This document shows positions 6,350-13,701 of a DNA stretch of 15,433 nt, in pieces. The stretch is taken from positions 1 to 15,433 of the forward strand of contig JASCIV010000637.1 of assembly GCA_030374735.1 (NCBI GenBank), written 5' to 3'. The notes under the pieces are model-generated. The model was not told where the DNA came from. It searched no databases and saw nothing but the letters and a program-made list of their open reading frames with translations. How positions within the stretch are numbered: the stretch's first letter is position 1; the number at the start of each line of letters is the position of its first letter. The translations under genes and the position numbers were made by a program. This stretch comes from Gracilaria caudata. Lineage: Eukaryota > Rhodophyta > Florideophyceae > Gracilariales > Gracilariaceae.

Positions 6350-7837
6350 CTACTTCAACCCTTTTAGCCCAGCAAGTGCCCCTAGACCGCCCTTTCCATC
6401 CATTGACTTTGCTAGTTGCTTCATCATCGATTGCATTCCTCCTTGTCCACCAAGCTGTGCCATCATTCTGGGATCCATAAACTGCTGGAATGTTTGGGAT
6501 GTATTCCTCGACAGCTGGTCTATGTTCATGTTCTTCTTGGACATTTTACCGACCTTTCCGACGACCTTTGAAAAGCGTTTGTATTCCACAAGCAGTTCCT
6601 CAACTTCTTGTGGATGCCTCCCACTCCCTCTTGCTATCCGTTCCTTTCTACTAGCGGTGAAATTCACTTTGGGGTTCTCCATCTCCTCCATGGTCATGGA
6701 ATCCATAATGTGCTGAAACCGCTTTATTCGCACAGACCCATCAACGCCGTTGGTGTTCTTCATCATCTCAGACATACCAGGAATCATACCCATAACTTTG
6801 TTGAGCGGACCAAGCTTTGAAATAGACTCGAGTTGGTCATACATGTCGCGCAAAGTGAATACGCCTTCCGTAATGCGCTTGTACATTTCAACATTTTCGT
6901 GAAGACCAGCCTCCTTGATTGTGTTCACCAGTCCCGAGACATCCCCCATACCAAGCAGCCTGCCGACAAAAGCCTGCGTATCAAAAGGTTCGAATTCGTC
7001 AATGTGCTCACCTGTACCGATAAAAGTAATAGGAGACCGAGTGGCTGAAACTGCGGAGAGAGCGCCACCGCCCTTTGCATGGCCATCAAGTTTGGTGATG
7101 ATAACAGAGCCAACACTCACCTTTTCCTTAAAGGCGAGAGCTTGGTCATAAGCAGCTTGACCAATTGAGGAATCCATGACAAAGATAATGTCGGTCGGTT
7201 GCAACACTTGTGCCATTTGCTCCATTTCCGCGAACAGCGCTTGTTCTTGTTTGTGTCGACCCGAGGTATCAACGATAATGAGATCGCATTTTTCGTTTTT
7301 GAATCTCTCAACACCGTCTGTGGCAATCTTGACGGGGTCAGTCTCCGTGTAAGAGCCGATAAAAGGAACTTTGGCCTTCGTCGCATTCTGTTTGAGCTGA
7401 TCAAACGCTCCCGCTCGAAAAGTATCGGCGCACACAAGGCCAGGCTTCCAACCCTTTCTCTGGTGATAGTAAGCGAACTTGACACAAGAAGTGGTCTTTC
7501 CATTACCCTGCAAGCCTACAAACATGACAACATTAGGCTTTCCACGCTTGAGTGCGGCCGGTTTTGTGCCAGGATCAAGCATTGAACAAAGCTCGTCAAA
7601 AACCGCCTTTTGTATGAGTTTGCGCTTATTGACGCCTGCGGCCAGCTCCTCAAGCTTCACGCGATTTGTAACGTTTTTTCGCAGTTGAGCGACATTCTTG
7701 ATGTTGACATCAGCTTCAAGAAGTGCATGTGTTATCTCTTTAAGCATTTCCTTGAGAGCGTCTTCATCGATGACGGTTGAGTTGGTCATCTTGCGCAGGG
7801 CGCCGGTAATGCGGCTGCCCAACCCCTCCAACACCAT
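6350..7837 (-). CDS. SRP54: Signal recognition particle 54 kDa subunit (SRP54)
   Basis: Complete 495-residue cytosolic SRP GTPase, close to the usual ~500 residues of eukaryotic SRP54. It binds signal peptides emerging from the ribosome and, with the SRP receptor, delivers the complex to the ER membrane in a GTP-dependent way. The N domain (1-90) starts MVLEGLGSRI and contains ALLEADVNI. The G domain (about 100-300) has G1 GLQGNGKT at 109-116 (Asn where Ser or Ala is common), DTFRAGAFDQLKQNA (138-152), G3 DTSGR (190-194), G4 TKLDGHAKGGG (248-258) and FIGTGEHIDEFEPF. The Met-rich M domain (about 325-495) includes the MIPGM loop, an RIKRF helix and ARGSG (402-406), the SRP-RNA and signal-peptide binding region. 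The start ATG (7835-7837) has A at -3 and G at +4. All catalytic motifs are intact and no intron is needed. Confidence 0.98.
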   Translation of the reverse strand: MVLEGLGSRITGALRKMTNSTVIDEDALKEMLKEITHALLEADVNIKNVAQLRKNVTNRVKLEELAAGVNKRKLIQKAVFDELCSMLDPGTKPAALKRGKPNVVMFVGLQGNGKTTSCVKFAYYHQRKGWKPGLVCADTFRAGAFDQLKQNATKAKVPFIGSYTETDPVKIATDGVERFKNEKCDLIIVDTSGRHKQEQALFAEMEQMAQVLQPTDIIFVMDSSIGQAAYDQALAFKEKVSVGSVIITKLDGHAKGGGALSAVSATRSPITFIGTGEHIDEFEPFDTQAFVGRLLGMGDVSGLVNTIKEAGLHENVEMYKRITEGVFTLRDMYDQLESISKLGPLNKVMGMIPGMSEMMKNTNGVDGSVRIKRFQHIMDSMTMEEMENPKVNFTASRKERIARGSGRHPQEVEELLVEYKRFSKVVGKVGKMSKKNMNIDQLSRNTSQTFQQFMDPRMMAQLGGQGGMQSMMKQLAKSMDGKGGLGALAGLKGLK

Positions 7838-8019
7838 CTTGATGCGCGGTGAGAAGCAACACGGGGGAAGATCAGATACCTTCTACGCTCAAGTTCTGAG
7901 GGTTGGATAAACTGCGCCGCGAGGCGAACGGAAAGCAGCGAAGAAAGGAGGACAGCTGGCTGACGAGGAGACGATGCAAAGTGGGGGATGGGATGAGGTG
8001 CCTGGCTGCCCACGGTGAC

Positions 8020-8059
8020 GGGTAGAACGCTACCCATGTACAAGGGCACAACTTGTGCC
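8020..8059. promoter_or_regulatory. Two adjacent dyads upstream of SRP54
   Basis: GGGTAG/CTACCC around AACG (8020-8035) is followed 9 bp later by a perfect 15-bp palindrome GGCACAA-C-TTGTGCC (8045-8059). They lie about 180-220 bp upstream of the SRP54 ATG, where a promoter element would be plausible. Confidence 0.5.
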
Positions 8060-8152
8060 ACACAACACAAGGGAGCTGATGAGCGATTGTAGAGACCGAG
8101 GAAATGATTGAAAGATCGAGGAAGACGCCACGTGTCACTCGTGGATGACGGC

Positions 8153-8175
8153 CATACGATCCATACGATCGTATG
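8153..8175. promoter_or_regulatory. 9-bp tandem repeat ending in a 14-bp palindrome
   Basis: CATACGATC is repeated directly (8153-8161 and 8162-8170), and the second copy plus GTATG forms the perfect palindrome CATACGATCGTATG (8162-8175). It lies about 320 bp upstream of SRP54. A cooperative or dimeric protein-binding site is a plausible reading; nothing proves it. Confidence 0.55.
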
Positions 8176-8340
8176 CGATATCTGAGATGCAATTTGCATT
8201 TTTTTTGAGATAGCGTTCAACGACTGCTTGCCGTAGGCTTTTCTTCCGCATGCTCTCGGACAGCTGCGCAATTGCGTCAGCGCAGATTTCCTTTACGCGG
8301 AAGGACTCCGATGTGGCTTTCGAATTGGCAACCTACCGTG

Positions 8341-8775
8341 TTAGGTCATCAACCCCCACGTGCTAGGAAGTTCATGACAAAGCAGAAACAAGTTCCCACT
8401 GGCATTGGCCTTTCTATGCTTTAGGGCAAAAGTCCACCAGTGGCCTGCATGCCCACATTCCTCGCAGTGTCCAAGGCATCTCTTCCATATTCTCAACAAG
8501 AACGCAATCTTGACATAGGCTACGTGGCACGGTGAACGACTGACTGGGCTGACGCGAAAACACAGACGAAACAAACGGCTGGGGAGGGCAACCCCCAAGG
8601 AACCAGAGAAGGATCTTTGTCCTGATTCCTTGCTGTCCTCGCGATCAAACCTCACAGACATCCTAACATATTTGCTCAAGGCAGTACCCATGTAGTAAAT
8701 GATTTGCATAAAATGCGTTTGAACGAGTGCTTGGCCTTCACCAGCTGGGATGACGACGACGCAGATCGCGATCAT
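8341..8775 (-). CDS. Hypothetical small open frame, doubtful
   Basis: A 144-codon frame from an ATG at 8773-8775. I recognise no family. It begins with a hydrophobic stretch (IAICVVVIPAG) and has a Cys/His cluster near the middle-to-end (CLGHCEECGHAGHWW), but no spacing matches a known zinc finger. About one stop-free run of this length is expected by chance in a window this size. It lies in otherwise palindrome-containing spacer between two genes on the same strand. Treat as unproven. Confidence 0.15.
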   Translation of the reverse strand: MIAICVVVIPAGEGQALVQTHFMQIIYYMGTALSKYVRMSVRFDREDSKESGQRSFSGSLGVALPSRLFRLCFRVSPVSRSPCHVAYVKIAFLLRIWKRCLGHCEECGHAGHWWTFALKHRKANASGNLFLLCHELPSTWGLMT

Positions 8776-8782
8776 TGATCGC
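8768..8782. repeat. 15-bp palindrome GCGATCA-T-TGATCGC
   Basis: Perfect 7-bp arms around a single T, immediately overlapping GATCGCGATC-type self-complementary sequence. It is in the spacer between the SRP54 gene and the 625-residue gene. Confidence 0.5.
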
Positions 8783-8819
8783 AATTGTCTCTACGGATGC
8801 TCGTCTGGGATTCGTCTCA

Positions 8820-8838
8820 TTGACACGTGCGGTGTCAA
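8820..8838. repeat. 7-bp stem-loop TTGACAC / GTGTCAA
   Basis: Exact arms at 8820-8826 and 8832-8838 around GTGCG. The left arm and loop include a CACGTG core (8824-8829). Confidence 0.4.
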
Positions 8839-9209
8839 CAATGTCGTGGAATTCTGTCAAACACGATCAAGATGCATGCAAGTTGCAGTGTTACAAGTTT
8901 CAACCGGAGAGAAGCGCATTTGCGAAGCCCAAAACTGATCTCCTGCCCTTGCAGGCAACACCTCCCCAGGTGATCCTTGTAAACCACGATCACTCTTCCC
9001 TGGATGATCGCATTTTCTTTCCCACATCAATTTATCATTCTCAGCGGCCTATCCCAGTTATCATTACGATGCTCTCCACCTGGAACAAGCGCGCCCTGGC
9101 GATAAACATGAGAAGCTCCATGAACCTCTCTCCCTCTCTGTGCCAACGACTTGCAGTGACAGTTCGCATCCCAGCCATTTTCTGATTTGTCTGAAAACTA
9201 CCCTTTTAC

Positions 9210-11087
9210 CTATCGGCCCAGGTGATAGTCCCAGGTGTGGAATTCGAACTGGTGCATATCACAAGCAAAGTATGTGGTACACAACTTGCGATACAACACA
9301 CCGTCGCCAATTCGTTGGGCGAGTTCCACTACCCCTTTCCTGGCCCCTTGCAGCAGTATCTTGTATTCCTCCTTGTGCTTCATAATATCAGCGTTTCGAC
9401 ATCTGTACCAGTACTTATCCGCGCTAACGATCATTTCTGGTACACAGCATCCCTTGCAGCGACGGGCGACGTGCTCGCTGTTGATCTCATCATTGCAGTT
9501 TTCTATCATCGCTGAGCTCAACAATATCCCTTCTTCATGTGTCAATGACCTAGCTATTACAGCTTGTGCATGCGTAATATGCATCCACGCACCTTTATTC
9601 TGCACTCTGACATTTAAATAGATCAGCAACTGCTGGCCAAGCATACCCACGTCACCGTAAAACACATAGAGCATCCGTTCTTGTTCGTCATAGAAGCAGT
9701 GCCCTGCCAATTGCATGTGCATGACCAGGCGCAACACGAACGCTTCTTCGTGGCAATTCATTTTTTCGGCCAAGATCGATTCCAGTACTATTCTCTCGGG
9801 GGAGTTGAATGGTAAGAGCGACGGGCCCTTTCCTTGATAGAATGGTAGCTTTAGAACGCTCATCTCGTAGTGATCGCGTGCCGCCATCGACTCTCTGTAT
9901 CCGCTCTGCGTCCTCATGGACCCGGTCGACACGGCTTTTGGCCATGTAATGGTATCGAATGCCCACTCCTTAAGGCGCGTTTTGTCCTCCTCAAACGTGC
10001 ATTCCGTGTCGTTCAGCTCGCCTAGTACGATGGCGCGTGCGGCTTGAAGTTGCACGTTGCGGTAACTGGACATGCGAACATGGCCCATGACACTGATATC
10101 TGGGTTGGTTTTGAATTTCAGCCTAGCCTCCTTCATCAGAGATTCTGTGCGGAGCCAAGTGCGATTCAGCTGCTCGAGCGCATCACAGGTTTGGATACAC
10201 TCGAAGATGCCATATAAAGCCACGCAGGCCGGAGTCCATCTCCGTCGCGATGCTCGCGAATGCACAGTATCCACCCAGACGTAATCGTACTCTTGCAAAC
10301 GTTCACGCACGCTCTCCAATTGGCGCTGACACAACCCGGTCTTTCCGTCCGGGTGCATCACATGTCTATAGGAGAGGACGCAGATGTCTCTGCCGTAATG
10401 AATGAGCGCCGCGAGGATATCGTCTTCAGTCCTGAAACTCACGACTGTTGCATCCGGGTGCCGAAGCTTTGCAACCCCTCCCGGGGACAGCAACAGTTCT
10501 GTAGAGACCAACCCTGCTCTAAGCGTGGTGACGATCTCTGGACTGAGATCGTGTTGGAGCGCGTACGCTTGCTCATTCTGTTCGGCGCCGAGCACTTTGA
10601 TCGTAATTTCGTTGTTAAAAGGCTCGACGAAGAACTCGGCGTAAGTTTTGTAACCGCCACGAGGTTGTGCATACATCGTGTCGGACATGGTGTGGATGCG
10701 TCCCTGCGGATGGGCAAGAAAGTGGAGCATGTGGGCCGTGCAGCAAATGTGCAGTCGATTGCAAGTTTTGATGGCACAAAGCAAAGCGAAGTGGGTTCGT
10801 ACTTGCGCATCTGATAGAGGATGGGACACAAGGTTGTCGAGAAGGATGGCGAATAATCGTTCCGCGTGGATGTGTTCCAAGGACGGATTTTGGGGGTATC
10901 CGAGCCGGATATTGGTGGTACGACAAGGAAACGGGGTTGGGAGAGCGGGATGGTTAGCCAGGGTGAACGGCCAATCTTTGTTGGAAGGCAGATGGGTCGA
11001 TGGGACTGCACACCCCTTCAGCACCGGGTCCAAAGATGGGAAATCAAGATGGGAAGAGGACGAATCTTGCGACGAGGAAGCAGCCAT
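9210..11087 (-). CDS. 625-residue protein with possible HET-like domain
   Basis: A single uninterrupted frame; the ATG (11085-11087) has G at -3 and +4, and it ends in TAG at 9210-9212. No strong family match. Residues 1-20 are Ser-rich. Residues about 233-325 follow the order of a fungal-type HET domain: a strand ICVLSYRH (where HET has LSYxW), then YVWVDTVHS at 269-277 (HET: YxWIDxLCI), an ACVALYGIF helix, and RTWLRTESLMKEARLKF at 309-325 (HET: RxWTxQExLLSxR). The Cys-Ile after the Asp is missing, so this is at best a distant relative. The C-terminal part has clustered cysteines (CKGCC at 544-548, Cys563) that might bind metal. No signal peptide or membrane span is evident, so a soluble protein is likely. 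In fungi HET domains trigger self/non-self cell death; that function cannot be assumed here. Palindromes lie just upstream (11172-11293). Confidence 0.75.
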   Translation of the reverse strand: MAASSSQDSSSSHLDFPSLDPVLKGCAVPSTHLPSNKDWPFTLANHPALPTPFPCRTTNIRLGYPQNPSLEHIHAERLFAILLDNLVSHPLSDAQVRTHFALLCAIKTCNRLHICCTAHMLHFLAHPQGRIHTMSDTMYAQPRGGYKTYAEFFVEPFNNEITIKVLGAEQNEQAYALQHDLSPEIVTTLRAGLVSTELLLSPGGVAKLRHPDATVVSFRTEDDILAALIHYGRDICVLSYRHVMHPDGKTGLCQRQLESVRERLQEYDYVWVDTVHSRASRRRWTPACVALYGIFECIQTCDALEQLNRTWLRTESLMKEARLKFKTNPDISVMGHVRMSSYRNVQLQAARAIVLGELNDTECTFEEDKTRLKEWAFDTITWPKAVSTGSMRTQSGYRESMAARDHYEMSVLKLPFYQGKGPSLLPFNSPERIVLESILAEKMNCHEEAFVLRLVMHMQLAGHCFYDEQERMLYVFYGDVGMLGQQLLIYLNVRVQNKGAWMHITHAQAVIARSLTHEEGILLSSAMIENCNDEINSEHVARRCKGCCVPEMIVSADKYWYRCRNADIMKHKEEYKILLQGARKGVVELAQRIGDGVLYRKLCTTYFACDMHQFEFHTWDYHLGR

Positions 11088-11171
11088 TCCGCTGATGCAG
11101 ACAATGGAGGCAACGTTCGGATGTGAGAGGCGGTGAACTGGATAACTAAGCGACGTGTGATGTAGAGCGAA

Positions 11172-11214
11172 CGATTAGCGACAGTATTAGACTAGGCCTA
11201 TATCTCGCTAATCG
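11172..11214. promoter_or_regulatory. 10-bp inverted repeat upstream of the 625-residue gene
   Basis: CGATTAGCGA (11172-11181) and TCGCTAATCG (11205-11214) are exact reverse complements around a 23-nt loop that itself contains AGGCCT. The near arm is 85 bp upstream of the ATG, a core-promoter or leader position. Confidence 0.55.
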
Positions 11215-11256
11215 CACTCTTCCCTTCGCACCTTCGCGAAAACGTCCAGCGCTCGC

Positions 11257-11293
11257 GACCATCATGGTCATGGCCCGCTATGATGCATCATAG
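11257..11293. repeat. Two perfect palindromes close together
   Basis: GACCAT-C-ATGGTC (13 bp, 11257-11269) and CTATGATGCATCATAG (16 bp with no spacer, 11278-11293) lie 8 bp apart, preceded by TTCGCGAA at 11233-11240. All are within 210 bp upstream of the 625-residue gene. Confidence 0.6.
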
Positions 11294-11618
11294 AGTGTTC
11301 GTTTTGCTACCAACAGCAATGACCATTTATGACAGTAAGGTGATTTTGGCTGTGAAGCGCACGTTACCATGATGGCATTAATGTCCCGTAGTATGCAGCA
11401 GGTTAAAAGGCTAAGAGGTCTAACCTCCCCAGCTTTGGTGAACGGTCCACGAAGGTAGAACCTTGTGTCAGTATGGGGCGCCTTGTCAAATTTGAGGAGT
11501 TGTTCCCTTACCGTCCGCCTTTGAGCAACATACACGGGTGGCAAACCTGTTCGGGCACTCGAGCGTCGAAGCTTCCTCGGCCATGAACTAAGCTACACAG
11601 CTTGCTGTGCACTCCAGC

Positions 11619-11915
11619 ATGGCCCAAAAGAAAAAAAGCGAAGAAGGTAGAGATCTTCAAGCACTGTCGGTTTATGAGAGGGAACGGAGCGCAGTGTACA
11701 TCGCGCATTTACGGCAAGGAAGTAAGAATGATAGTTCTCGTTGCGGACCGTTTCCAGTAGCTCTGAACCTACTCGCTGGAAAGCGTATAACACCTGCGAA
11801 GCTGGCAAACACAATAAAGCCTGTTCATTGCGTCCACGAAGGCTTTGAGATGACCAGGGCAACGGCTTCTTTAAAGATTGTTTCAGAAATGAATGAAACG
11901 GTCTGTCGTCTGTGA
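11619..11915 (+). CDS. Hypothetical small protein, doubtful
   Basis: A 98-codon frame starting MAQKKKSEEG with a basic/acidic N-terminus and no recognised domain. The ATG is at 11619. Open frames exist on the opposite strand over the same DNA, which weakens the case. No neighbour suggests a function. Kept only as a low-confidence candidate. Confidence 0.15.
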   Translation: MAQKKKSEEGRDLQALSVYERERSAVYIAHLRQGSKNDSSRCGPFPVALNLLAGKRITPAKLANTIKPVHCVHEGFEMTRATASLKIVSEMNETVCRL

Positions 11916-12341
11916 GAGACAGCTGAGTGATGGCTCGATGTCTATCAAAGCTATTGTCTCTTGTAAACTATTCTAAACATCTATCGGAGGATGATTTTGT
12001 TTTCTAAGTTGAGCTTCGTATTTAAAGAAAGACGTTAAGCTCCGTTAAAGATGAGCGAAAGAACACTCAGCTTGACTTATCTGCGAATTTGAGTGCGCAA
12101 AGTTTTTTCTTGCTCCTCACGCGTTCTGATCAAGTGCACTTCATGTGATCTAGAACATGCGCTGACTTGTCTCTAGCATCTTGAGCCAGTTGCAGACTCC
12201 TTTTTCTAAGCGCGCCGGATGCTTCATATCGATTCCAGCTTATGGCTGTTTCGTAACGAGAAAGTGAAGCGAAAGTGATTTCCTCTACCTTCGAAGACAA
12301 ACGTGGGTATCACACAGAAACCGTGAAACCCGCCTAGGCTT

Positions 12342-12364
12342 GCATGCAGCGAACCCCTGCATGC
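12342..12364. repeat. 8-bp hairpin GCATGCAG / CTGCATGC
   Basis: Exact arms at 12342-12349 and 12357-12364 around a 7-nt loop. CTAG flanks both sides (12334-12337 and 12364-12367), extending the symmetry imperfectly. Confidence 0.5.
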
Positions 12365-12742
12365 TAGTCGGCGTCAACCAAACTATAGAACTACGGTACT
12401 CCTCACTGTGCCAGGGCATCGGTTTCTTTTTTGTGGTCGAAAGGAAACTCAGGTCTACACAATTCTCTTTCCCGCATTCGATTCATTACACACGGGTCGC
12501 TCACTTCTTATTCTTCTTATTTGCTGCGGACGTCAGCTTCGGATTTCAAGGGCGGTAGAGTGCCGCCTACATCAGACATCATTCTCTTTGCTCGGAAACT
12601 CCAATAACTGCTGTAGCAATTGTCTAATGATCTGTGAAAGCAAAACTTCTGTCTTTCTTTTGGAGGGTGGCTTCTACTTCTTTCATGGGTGACAGTTCTT
12701 GAAGTTCCTTTTTTCTACTAGGGGGAGAGGAAGCATGTCTCC

Positions 12743-13204
12743 ATGAGATTGGTATATTGTAGGACATCTCAACAGAACGTGTCTACTTCCTTTGTTGACG
12801 TTGAGATTAAGCTCTGGAATATCCCTGACATAGAACAGCGCGATCAAAACTTCAGTTCTGCGAAGCTCTCGGATACAACCAAGACGGCACCGTCCTTCTG
12901 GCAGAATCTTCAGCACTCGTCCCCTGAAACTAAGTTGCCTTTCATGTTCTTAACTCGCTTCAACCGCAAATTAACGCAACGAACGTACAACGTGTGCCAT
13001 CCTTTCGCTTGTACAACCCTTGCCAAGTTTCGTATCAAAGTAATATACAAGCCGATTCTAAAATGTAATTCGAGGGCATCACTTCTCTCTAAAACTATGC
13101 TTGAGGACCAACAAACTGCAATGTATCGACCTTGTGTCAAAAAGTTGATTTCGAAACGACGCTGTTGGGTTTGTGGCTTCTGGTCTCGGACATTAAAGCA
13201 TTGA
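12743..13204 (+). CDS. Hypothetical open frame, doubtful
   Basis: A 153-codon frame from ATG 12743. It is Lys/Arg/Thr/Ser-rich with scattered cysteines and ends near a CWVCGFW stretch, but shows no recognisable domain. Minus-strand frames are also open across 12683-13209, so at least one strand is noise. A run of this length is near the number expected by chance in the window. Confidence 0.15.
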   Translation: MRLVYCRTSQQNVSTSFVDVEIKLWNIPDIEQRDQNFSSAKLSDTTKTAPSFWQNLQHSSPETKLPFMFLTRFNRKLTQRTYNVCHPFACTTLAKFRIKVIYKPILKCNSRASLLSKTMLEDQQTAMYRPCVKKLISKRRCWVCGFWSRTLKH

Positions 13205-13404
13205 TTCAAAGTGGTAGATGCAAGATCGGAATCTGAAGTCTAGTCCGTAGCGCTTCGACACTGGGACCTGTCCTGCAGACGGCCGGCAGTAGATGATGTG
13301 AATCACATTTTGAGCTTCAAGACCATGAGAGAAGTACATTTCGCAAGTTCGGAAAGAATTCTCCTCTAGAGAGCTATGGACGACACTGTGCCAGAACGGC
13401 CTGA

Positions 13405-13587
13405 AATCTTGCTAGCAAGCCTGGAGAGCTCACCGAGCATTGTGCTGTAGTATGGCGTGACCGGCTTGCGATTGAAAAGAAAACGGCGCGACTTCATTGT
13501 GACTGTTACTCGAATTACTCAGGAGCTGCCCATACGATTGGAAAGAAGGATCCGTGTATCAATTGCAAGAAGCCTTCATTGCTATAA
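13405..13587 (+). pseudogene. Cys/His-rich open stretch interrupted by stops, possible gene remnant
   Basis: Between TGA (13402-13404) and TAA (13585-13587) the frame used by the downstream triple-PAM2 gene reads as 60 codons of protein-like sequence with HCDCYSNYSGAAH and, after seven residues, CINC. The arrangement Cys-x-Cys-x8-His-x7-Cys-x2-Cys loosely recalls small zinc fingers such as the TRIP4/ASC-1 C2HC5 type, but spacing differs. There is no ATG, and two further stops separate it from the ATG at 13702. It could be a decayed exon, a genuine exon of a spliced gene, or chance. Confidence 0.2.
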
Positions 13588-13701
13588 AAGTTGAGACCTT
13601 GTGGCGAACGGGCCAACTTGGAAAGGAGTGCCCCACATCACCTCTATTGTACTTTTCCTCAAGAGTATTAACGTTTTCACACATCCATAGTCTAAGCACT
13701 G

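Larger units (their letters stand above)
7838..9209. promoter_or_regulatory. SRP54 upstream region and spacer with several palindromes
   Basis: This 1.37-kb stretch separates the SRP54 start from the 3' end of the 625-residue gene; both read leftward, so it should contain the SRP54 promoter and the other gene's 3' UTR. Dyads listed separately lie at 8020-8059, 8153-8175, 8768-8782 and 8820-8838. Three CACGTG (G-box/E-box) cores occur at 8129-8134, 8357-8362 and 8824-8829; such cores are typical bZIP or bHLH sites, but no link to a specific factor is shown. Open frames here are weak; the longest from an ATG is described at 8341-8775. Confidence 0.5.
11088..13701. other. Long intergenic region with palindromes and weak open frames
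   Basis: This contains the upstream region of the 625-residue gene (11088 to about 11400), followed by 2.3 kb without a convincing gene. Two open frames from ATG (11619-11915, 98 codons; 12743-13204, 153 codons) have no recognisable domain and are described separately. A hairpin sits at 12342-12364. A Cys-rich frame broken by stops occupies 13405-13587. I see no terminal repeats, reverse transcriptase, transposase or tRNA. The region may be decayed coding or mobile DNA, but the sequence alone does not show which. Confidence 0.5.

Noticed and set aside
7117..7585. Open frames on both strands inside SRP54
   Set aside because: Shadows of the strongly conserved SRP54 G domain.
7786..8271. A 161-codon minus-strand frame overlapping the SRP54 start
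   Set aside because: It begins at a TTG rather than ATG, overlaps SRP54 out of frame and covers the palindrome-bearing upstream region.
8775..9185. A plus-strand open frame in the SRP54/625-residue gene spacer
   Set aside because: Starts at TTG, has no domain, and overlaps other frames on the same DNA; chance length.
10260..11011. Open frames on both strands inside the 625-residue gene
   Set aside because: The 625-codon frame spans them all, has a good start context and a single clean stop; the others are shadows.
12683..13209. Minus-strand frames with a vague resemblance to a copia-type polyprotein stretch (LFYVRDIPELNLNV)
   Set aside because: The match covers only a dozen residues with an insertion, and there is no protease DSG motif, integrase, reverse transcriptase or LTR around it.
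13600..13640. A zinc-knuckle-like reading (LWRTGQLGKECP) suggesting a Gag remnant
   Set aside because: The first Cys pair is missing, the reading frame is not linked to other Gag-like sequence, and no retroelement parts are nearby.
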